A stretch of DNA of 18,752 nucleotides from Methanimicrococcus sp. (lineage in GTDB: Archaea; Halobacteriota; Methanosarcinia; Methanosarcinales; Methanosarcinaceae). This document shows, one piece after another, positions 14,844 through 18,752 of the stretch. The translations under genes were made by a program, and so were the position numbers. Each line of letters begins with the position of its first letter. Within the stretch, counting starts at the first letter, position 1. The notes under the pieces were generated by a model that saw only the letters and a program-made list of their open reading frames with translations, ran no database searches and was not told the origin of the DNA. The stretch covers positions 1-18,752 of the forward strand of contig WRNK01000002.1 in assembly GCA_009776675.1 (NCBI GenBank), written 5' to 3'.

Positions 14844-16049
14844 TTAATTTAAGGTGCCTTCTGAAATCATTTTATTTAATATTTCCACTGCTTTTTCCAT
14901 TTGATTGTCTTTTATCAATTCTCCGTTGCTGTCATACCCATTTTGAATTTCAATATCCGGTGCGATTCCAATCTCTTGAATCACATGATTGTTCGGGGAA
15001 TAATATTGACCGGTTGTCACTTTTACAGCTGATCCGTCTTTTAATTCAATAATAATTTGGATGATCCCTTTTCCAAATGTTGTTTCTCCGATTAATGTAC
15101 CGGCGTTGTTATCTTTGACGGCGCCTGCCAAAAGCTCTGATGCGCTGGCACTTCTATTATTTACTAAAATAACATAGGGAATATCTATCATTTTGCGGTC
15201 CGATATTATTTCTTGCATCGGCTCATCATGATAGTCAATATAGCAAACAGTTTTATTACTCAAAAGCTGATCTGAAATATTTAATACAGCACTAACGCTG
15301 CCGCCGGGATTGTCGCGCAAATCAATGATCAGTCCTTGTATATTTTGTTTTTGAAGTTCCTTGAGATGGGTTTCAAATTCTTTTCCGGTTTCGTCCGTAA
15401 AAGATGAAATTTCTATATATCCGATATTTCCTTTTTTCTCTGAATAAACCGATTTCACAACATTATTTTCTCTGACAATTTCATACACAAACGACTGTTC
15501 GCCCCGAAGAACTTCGATTTTAACTTTTGTTCCGGCTTTTCCTCTTATTTTGGCAGCCATTTCTTCAACCGACATTTTTGAAACATCTTCATCATTGACT
15601 TTTAAGATTTCGTCTCCTTTTTTCAAAGGCGCTCTATCGGCAGGCGTCTGTGGATATACTTTTGTGATGACTTTTGTCCCGTCTTTATCCTGCATCATTT
15701 GTATTCCAATGCCGCCAACATCTCCCATGTTGTTTTCAAACTTTAAGTCATCATATTGTTCTTTTGTCATATAATAAGTATAAGGATCATCCACGCTGTC
15801 GCCTATTCCGTAATATATCCCCGTAAATATGTCGGATTCGTTGTATGGATAATAATACCATTTTTCAATGGTTTTTTGAATTTGAATTTGCTTTTTGTAA
15901 GCCTCTTCATTCACTTTGATCTCTTTTGCAATATCCGAATCAATCAGCACTTTCCCAAAAAAACCGTATGTTGATACAGCAACCATTGTTCCGGCGACGG
16001 AAAGTACCATCACGCCGATTAATAAGACAGCAACATATTTTCGATCCAT
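14844..16049 (-). CDS. S41 family C-terminal processing protease with PDZ domain
   Basis: S41 (CtpA/Tsp-like) proteases cut proteins near their C-termini, usually outside the membrane, with a Ser-Lys dyad. The protein starts with an uncleaved-looking membrane anchor (VAVLLIGVMVLSVAGTMVAV). A lead-in domain (DPYTYYMTKEQYDDL), a PDZ domain (GIGIQMM, PADRAPLKKGDEILKVND) and the peptidase core follow. Core motifs include GYIEISSFTDETGKEF, LIIDLRDNPGGSV and NNRSASASELLAGA. By the 25-residue spacing seen in the family, Ser302 and Lys327 (TFGKG) are the dyad. ATG 16049 is six bases from AGGTG, making it better than the GTG at 16058. Overall it resembles Clostridia homologues, so lateral acquisition is possible. 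Its substrate is unknown. Confidence 0.92.
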   Translation of the reverse strand: MDRKYVAVLLIGVMVLSVAGTMVAVSTYGFFGKVLIDSDIAKEIKVNEEAYKKQIQIQKTIEKWYYYPYNESDIFTGIYYGIGDSVDDPYTYYMTKEQYDDLKFENNMGDVGGIGIQMMQDKDGTKVITKVYPQTPADRAPLKKGDEILKVNDEDVSKMSVEEMAAKIRGKAGTKVKIEVLRGEQSFVYEIVRENNVVKSVYSEKKGNIGYIEISSFTDETGKEFETHLKELQKQNIQGLIIDLRDNPGGSVSAVLNISDQLLSNKTVCYIDYHDEPMQEIISDRKMIDIPYVILVNNRSASASELLAGAVKDNNAGTLIGETTFGKGIIQIIIELKDGSAVKVTTGQYYSPNNHVIQEIGIAPDIEIQNGYDSNGELIKDNQMEKAVEILNKMISEGTLN

Positions 16050-16087
16050 ATTTTTCACCTTTCAAAAATGATTATTATGTGTGAATT

Positions 16088-16102
16088 AAAAGTATTTATA
16101 GC
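16088..16102 (-). promoter_or_regulatory. TATA box of the S41 protease gene
   Basis: GCTATAAATACTTTT on the minus strand matches an archaeal TATA box. It lies about 45 bases upstream of the preferred ATG and would give a leader of about 20 bases. Confidence 0.45.
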
Positions 16103-16129
16103 ATTATCTATAAATTGTTTGAATGAAAT

Positions 16130-16183
16130 CTATCATCCTATCAAAAATCTATCAAAAAGCGTAATTTTTTTATTTTTTGATAG
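16130..16183. promoter_or_regulatory. Repeated CTATCAAAAA sites between divergent genes
   Basis: CTATCAAAAA occurs at 16138-16147 and 16149-16158, exactly 11 bp apart (one helical turn). A half copy CTATCA lies at 16130-16135 and an inverted copy TTTTTGATAG at 16174-16183. The cluster lies between the TATA boxes of the protease gene and the RHH gene, a natural operator position for both. Confidence 0.5.
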
Positions 16184-16209
16184 CTTTGATTACACCGGTT
16201 AAAACGAAA

Positions 16210-16222
16210 TATTAAATATAAA
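16210..16222 (+). promoter_or_regulatory. TATA box of the RHH/coiled-coil gene
   Basis: ATTAAATATAAAG is a good archaeal TATA-like element. A start about 25 bases downstream, near 16240, would exclude the TTG at 16234 as start codon and leaves the ATG at 16264 with a short leader. Confidence 0.5.
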
Positions 16223-16263
16223 GATGTATTAATTTGAATATATCTAACAGCGGGTTTGTAAAT

Positions 16264-16695
16264 ATGACTGAACCTTCCGATTCAAATGACAAAAACAAAT
16301 CAGATGAGATGAATCGCCCTGATGATATCAAATCGGATGATAAAAAGCAATTAAACGTCAGAATTTCACCGGAGCTTTATAAGAAATTAGATTCCGTTAA
16401 CGAATCCAAAGGCGTTGTCGTTACGAAAGCTCTTGAAATGTATTTTTCTAAAGACGAAAGCAATTCCGTCGTATCGCAAGAGTATGTTGCCGCCTTAATC
16501 AAACAGTTGGAAGCAAAAGATGAACAAATTGTTTCTTTGTCTCGCCAGCTTGATACAAAGGACAACCAAATCATGGAACGCGACAATACCACCAAAATGC
16601 ACATCGCCCAAGTTCAAACCCTAATCAACCAACTTGAAAACAAGCAGCTTGAACTTGAAAGCGCCAAAAGTAAAAAGTGGTACCAATTTTGGTAA
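16264..16695 (+). CDS. Ribbon-helix-helix/coiled-coil protein with a KKWYQFW tail
   Basis: The 143-residue product has three parts. Residues 1-28 are polar and disordered. Residues 29-61 (QLNVRISPELYKKLDSV, then VTKALEMYF) fit a ribbon-helix-helix DNA-binding fold: a short alternating strand followed by two helices. Residues 72-135 form a Gln/Glu/Leu-rich coiled coil (LIKQLEAKDEQIVSLSRQLD). The end is the aromatic-basic tail KKWYQFW. A coiled coil ending in KKW-x-FW is seen in small plasmid and phage DNA-binding proteins of Firmicutes. ATG 16264 is preferred over TTG 16234, which lies upstream of the predicted transcription start. It diverges from the S41 protease across a repeat-rich region it might bind. 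Function is unknown; DNA binding is inferred. Confidence 0.75.
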   Translation: MTEPSDSNDKNKSDEMNRPDDIKSDDKKQLNVRISPELYKKLDSVNESKGVVVTKALEMYFSKDESNSVVSQEYVAALIKQLEAKDEQIVSLSRQLDTKDNQIMERDNTTKMHIAQVQTLINQLENKQLELESAKSKKWYQFW

Positions 16696-16736
16696 AACTT
16701 TAATTTTTTTAAAACAATCTTAAAAAAAAATATATT

Positions 16737-16769
16737 GAAATGAAACAAAAAATTGAACTGTTTCATTTC
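16737..16769. terminator. Shared terminator between the RHH gene and gatE
   Basis: GAAATGAAACA (16737-16747) and TGTTTCATTTC (16759-16769) form a perfect 11-bp inverted repeat with an 11-base loop. On the minus strand a T-run (16721-16730 region) follows and the gatE TGA lies inside the first arm. On the plus strand GTTTTTGTTTC follows, so it could also end the RHH gene 42 bases upstream. Confidence 0.7.
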
Positions 16770-18682
16770 GTTTTTGTTTCTATTTCCTTTTTCAGCATCG
16801 CACTGATTTCTTTACCGTCGATTTTGCCGCGATATTTTTCCATAACGATGCCCATAAGAGGACCAACCGCAGAAAGTCCTTTTTCTTGAACAAAGTCTTT
16901 TTTCTCCAAAACGATTTGTCGGATATAGTCCTCAATTTCTTTTTTATCAACTTGACCGATTCCTAATTTTTCAGCGGCTTCGGTAATGCAGCAGTTTTCG
17001 CCGCATATGATGACCAAAACGGGGCGCACAGAATCTTTCGGAAGCGTTCCTTTTGCAATCAAATCAAACAGTTCTTCAAACATCTCATCCGTTATGGCTT
17101 CTGTATCCATGCCTTCTCTTTTTAATTCCAGAAGCGTGCCTGTAAATGTGCGGGCTAAAAGAGTCGATGTGACAGTTTCATGTCCTTTGTGCCGAACCAT
17201 TAATTTTTCAAACAGCGGCAAATATTTTGAAAAAACGATTCCTTCTGCAAACTCTGGATTCAAATCATATTCTTTGGTGAAACGCTTTGCCTTTTCTGTC
17301 AGCAGCTCCGGAACTTTTAGTTCTTCGTATTCTTTTCTGCCGATCGGAAGCGTTGTTAAATCGGTTTCTGGATACATTCGGGCAGCTCCGGGGAGCGGTC
17401 TCATGTAAGCCGTGTTCCCGTCTGCCTGAGCATATCTCGTTTCTTCAGGAATGTTTATAAGAAGCATCTTTGCGCGTTCTATAACAGATTTCATTGCTTT
17501 TTTGACGACTTCCTCGCGTCCGGACATCATGACGACAGCATCATCTTCTTCAGCGCCGACAGCTTTTCTTAATTCGGCAACTTCTTCAGCTGTTATTCCA
17601 TAGTTTGGAAGCTCATCTGTATGGAACAATCCCGAAACGCCAACCGCTTTGGCTTTGTCGGAAAGTTCTGTTCCGACTCTTCTGCCGGGCTGGATTTCGC
17701 GTCCGACAAAACCCTTAAATCCTTTTAATCGGATGGCAAGGATTTTTCGTTCTTCAGCGCTTTTTAAAATGACTTTTGATTTTGTACCGGCAAAAATGCT
17801 TGTGACATCGCAAATGGTGTTTTCGTCATCGACAGAAGCTCCTTTTTCATTGAGTTCGTCTCGAATTTGTATCAAATTCAATTGTCTGAAAACTTCTCGC
17901 TTGATGATTTCATCAATCATATGCAATGCTTGGACGCCTTTCATTTCAACACGCGTGCCGTTTTGAATGGAAACATTGACATCTTGGCGGATTGTTCCGA
18001 TTCCTCTTTTAACTTTTCCGGTTGACCTGAGGCACATTCCAAGGTGTGATGCAACTTCAAAAGCTTGTTCCGGCGTTTTAATGTCCGGCTCCGTTGCGAT
18101 TTCAATAAGGGGGATTCCAAGCCGGTCTAATGAAAAAAGAATATGGGTATCTGTTTCTTCCATTTTTGGAGCCGATTCCTCTTCCAAACACAAACTGGCA
18201 ATACGGCATTTGCCGCTTTTTGTTTCGATCCAGCCGTGTCCGGCAACGAATGATGTCCGCTGATAGCCTGCGGGACCGGAGCCGTCCACAATGATTTTTC
18301 TCATCGTGTGAATGCGGTCTACCGGAGTCATATGAAAAAGTTTTGAGACTTGAAGCGTTATTTCTAAAGCTTCGGGGTTTAGCGGTGCAGGTCCGGCTTC
18401 ATCCAAATCCCCCAAACATGTGGTATCATACACTTTGTAAACGTTTTGTTTCTGCGCGAGTGTCTGTTCTACCGCAGCACGATCCACCACACCAAGCGTG
18501 TTGGCTTTCGGGCGCAAATATCTTCGGATTTCAAAGACAGCATCTTCTGCTTCTCTGTAAATATTCGGGCAGCTGCAATGAAGCTTTTTTTCAGAAGCCA
18601 CCTGCTGATGAATTTCAAGACCCACTTTTAAGCCAAGTGCAGCATAATCGAAATCGGGAATCGTTTTAATTTCTTGAGTCAT
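16763..18682 (-). CDS. gatE: Glu-tRNA(Gln) amidotransferase subunit E
   Basis: GatE is the tRNA-binding, kinase/transamidase half of the archaeal GatDE enzyme, which converts Glu-tRNA(Gln) to Gln-tRNA(Gln). The 639-residue length suits the family. The GatB-like core starts LGLKVGLEIHQQVASEKKLH with HCSCPN, then GSGPAGYQRTSFVA, LIEIATEPDIKTPEQA and VKRGIGTIRQDVNVSI. A GAD insertion near residues 290-380 marks GatE rather than GatB. The tail domain ends PLMGIVMEKYRGKIDGKEI. The ATG at 18682 follows AGGT at eight bases. The partner gatD is not within the window; only 70 bases remain upstream. The stop codon is inside a terminator arm. Confidence 0.96.
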   Translation of the reverse strand: MTQEIKTIPDFDYAALGLKVGLEIHQQVASEKKLHCSCPNIYREAEDAVFEIRRYLRPKANTLGVVDRAAVEQTLAQKQNVYKVYDTTCLGDLDEAGPAPLNPEALEITLQVSKLFHMTPVDRIHTMRKIIVDGSGPAGYQRTSFVAGHGWIETKSGKCRIASLCLEEESAPKMEETDTHILFSLDRLGIPLIEIATEPDIKTPEQAFEVASHLGMCLRSTGKVKRGIGTIRQDVNVSIQNGTRVEMKGVQALHMIDEIIKREVFRQLNLIQIRDELNEKGASVDDENTICDVTSIFAGTKSKVILKSAEERKILAIRLKGFKGFVGREIQPGRRVGTELSDKAKAVGVSGLFHTDELPNYGITAEEVAELRKAVGAEEDDAVVMMSGREEVVKKAMKSVIERAKMLLINIPEETRYAQADGNTAYMRPLPGAARMYPETDLTTLPIGRKEYEELKVPELLTEKAKRFTKEYDLNPEFAEGIVFSKYLPLFEKLMVRHKGHETVTSTLLARTFTGTLLELKREGMDTEAITDEMFEELFDLIAKGTLPKDSVRPVLVIICGENCCITEAAEKLGIGQVDKKEIEDYIRQIVLEKKDFVQEKGLSAVGPLMGIVMEKYRGKIDGKEISAMLKKEIETKTK

Positions 18683-18752
18683 TCTTTGTTACCTATGGGT
18701 TGAATAAAAATATGAGGTCTTCTTTCAAAAAGATGATGCCATAAATAAAGCC
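18683..18752 (-). other. Upstream edge of gatE, undecided
   Basis: Seventy bases precede gatE. On the minus strand a frame stays open from the window edge to a TAG just before the gatE Shine-Dalgarno (ending LIFLFNP), but it has no recognisable family features. It also contains a TATA-like TTTATTTATGG. It may be a promoter region or the tail of another gene. Confidence 0.2.

Overview
The window is archaeal chromosome. The gene set includes translation factor aIF2-gamma, ribosomal proteins S24e and S27ae, RNA polymerase subunit Rpo7 (RpoE1) with Spt4, GTP-dependent dephospho-CoA kinase and the archaeal-only amidotransferase subunit GatE. The adjacent hdrE-hdrD genes (membrane, cytochrome b-type heterodisulfide reductase) point to a cytochrome-containing methanogen of the Methanosarcinales. 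The AT-rich intergenic DNA, a Clostridia-like S41 protease and many simple-sequence expansions would fit a host-associated, low-GC genus such as Methanimicrococcus. That genus call is inference, not something the sequence proves.

Layout from left to right. (1) Bases 1-62 hold the 5' end of a minus-strand gene that leaves the window; a hairpin masks its ribosome binding site. (2) thiM-thiE (505-2126, plus) are overlapping thiamine salvage genes. thiE carries short tandem repeats at both ends, and a homopolymer shift inside the 3' repeat decides where the protein stops. (3) A minus-strand information-processing cluster (6232 down to 2283) runs aIF2-gamma, a PIN-domain nuclease, then rpoE1, spt4, the dephospho-CoA kinase, rps24e and rps27ae, ending in a terminator that faces thiE. 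(4) trmJ (minus) encodes a tRNA 2'-O-methyltransferase with an expanded acidic N-terminus. (5) hdrE-hdrD (plus) lie behind a structured leader and end in a strong hairpin/T-tract. (6) carB (minus) stands without carA and ends in a terminator whose loop contains the stop codon. (7) A 1.5-kb gene-free block (13331-14843) contains a 22-bp palindromic repeat array, a separate 37-bp tandem array, short shared palindromic motifs and perhaps a gene relic. (8) An S41 protease (minus) and a ribbon-helix-helix/coiled-coil protein (plus) diverge from a region with repeated TATCAAAA sites. (9) gatE (minus) converges on the latter gene and shares a bidirectional-looking terminator with it.

Most of the window is core metabolism and information processing. 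The most unusual parts are the repeat block at 13.7-14.3 kb, the divergent protease/RHH locus beside it, and the repeat-driven frame change at the 3' end of thiE. No CRISPR array, tRNA, rRNA or intact insertion sequence was recognised.
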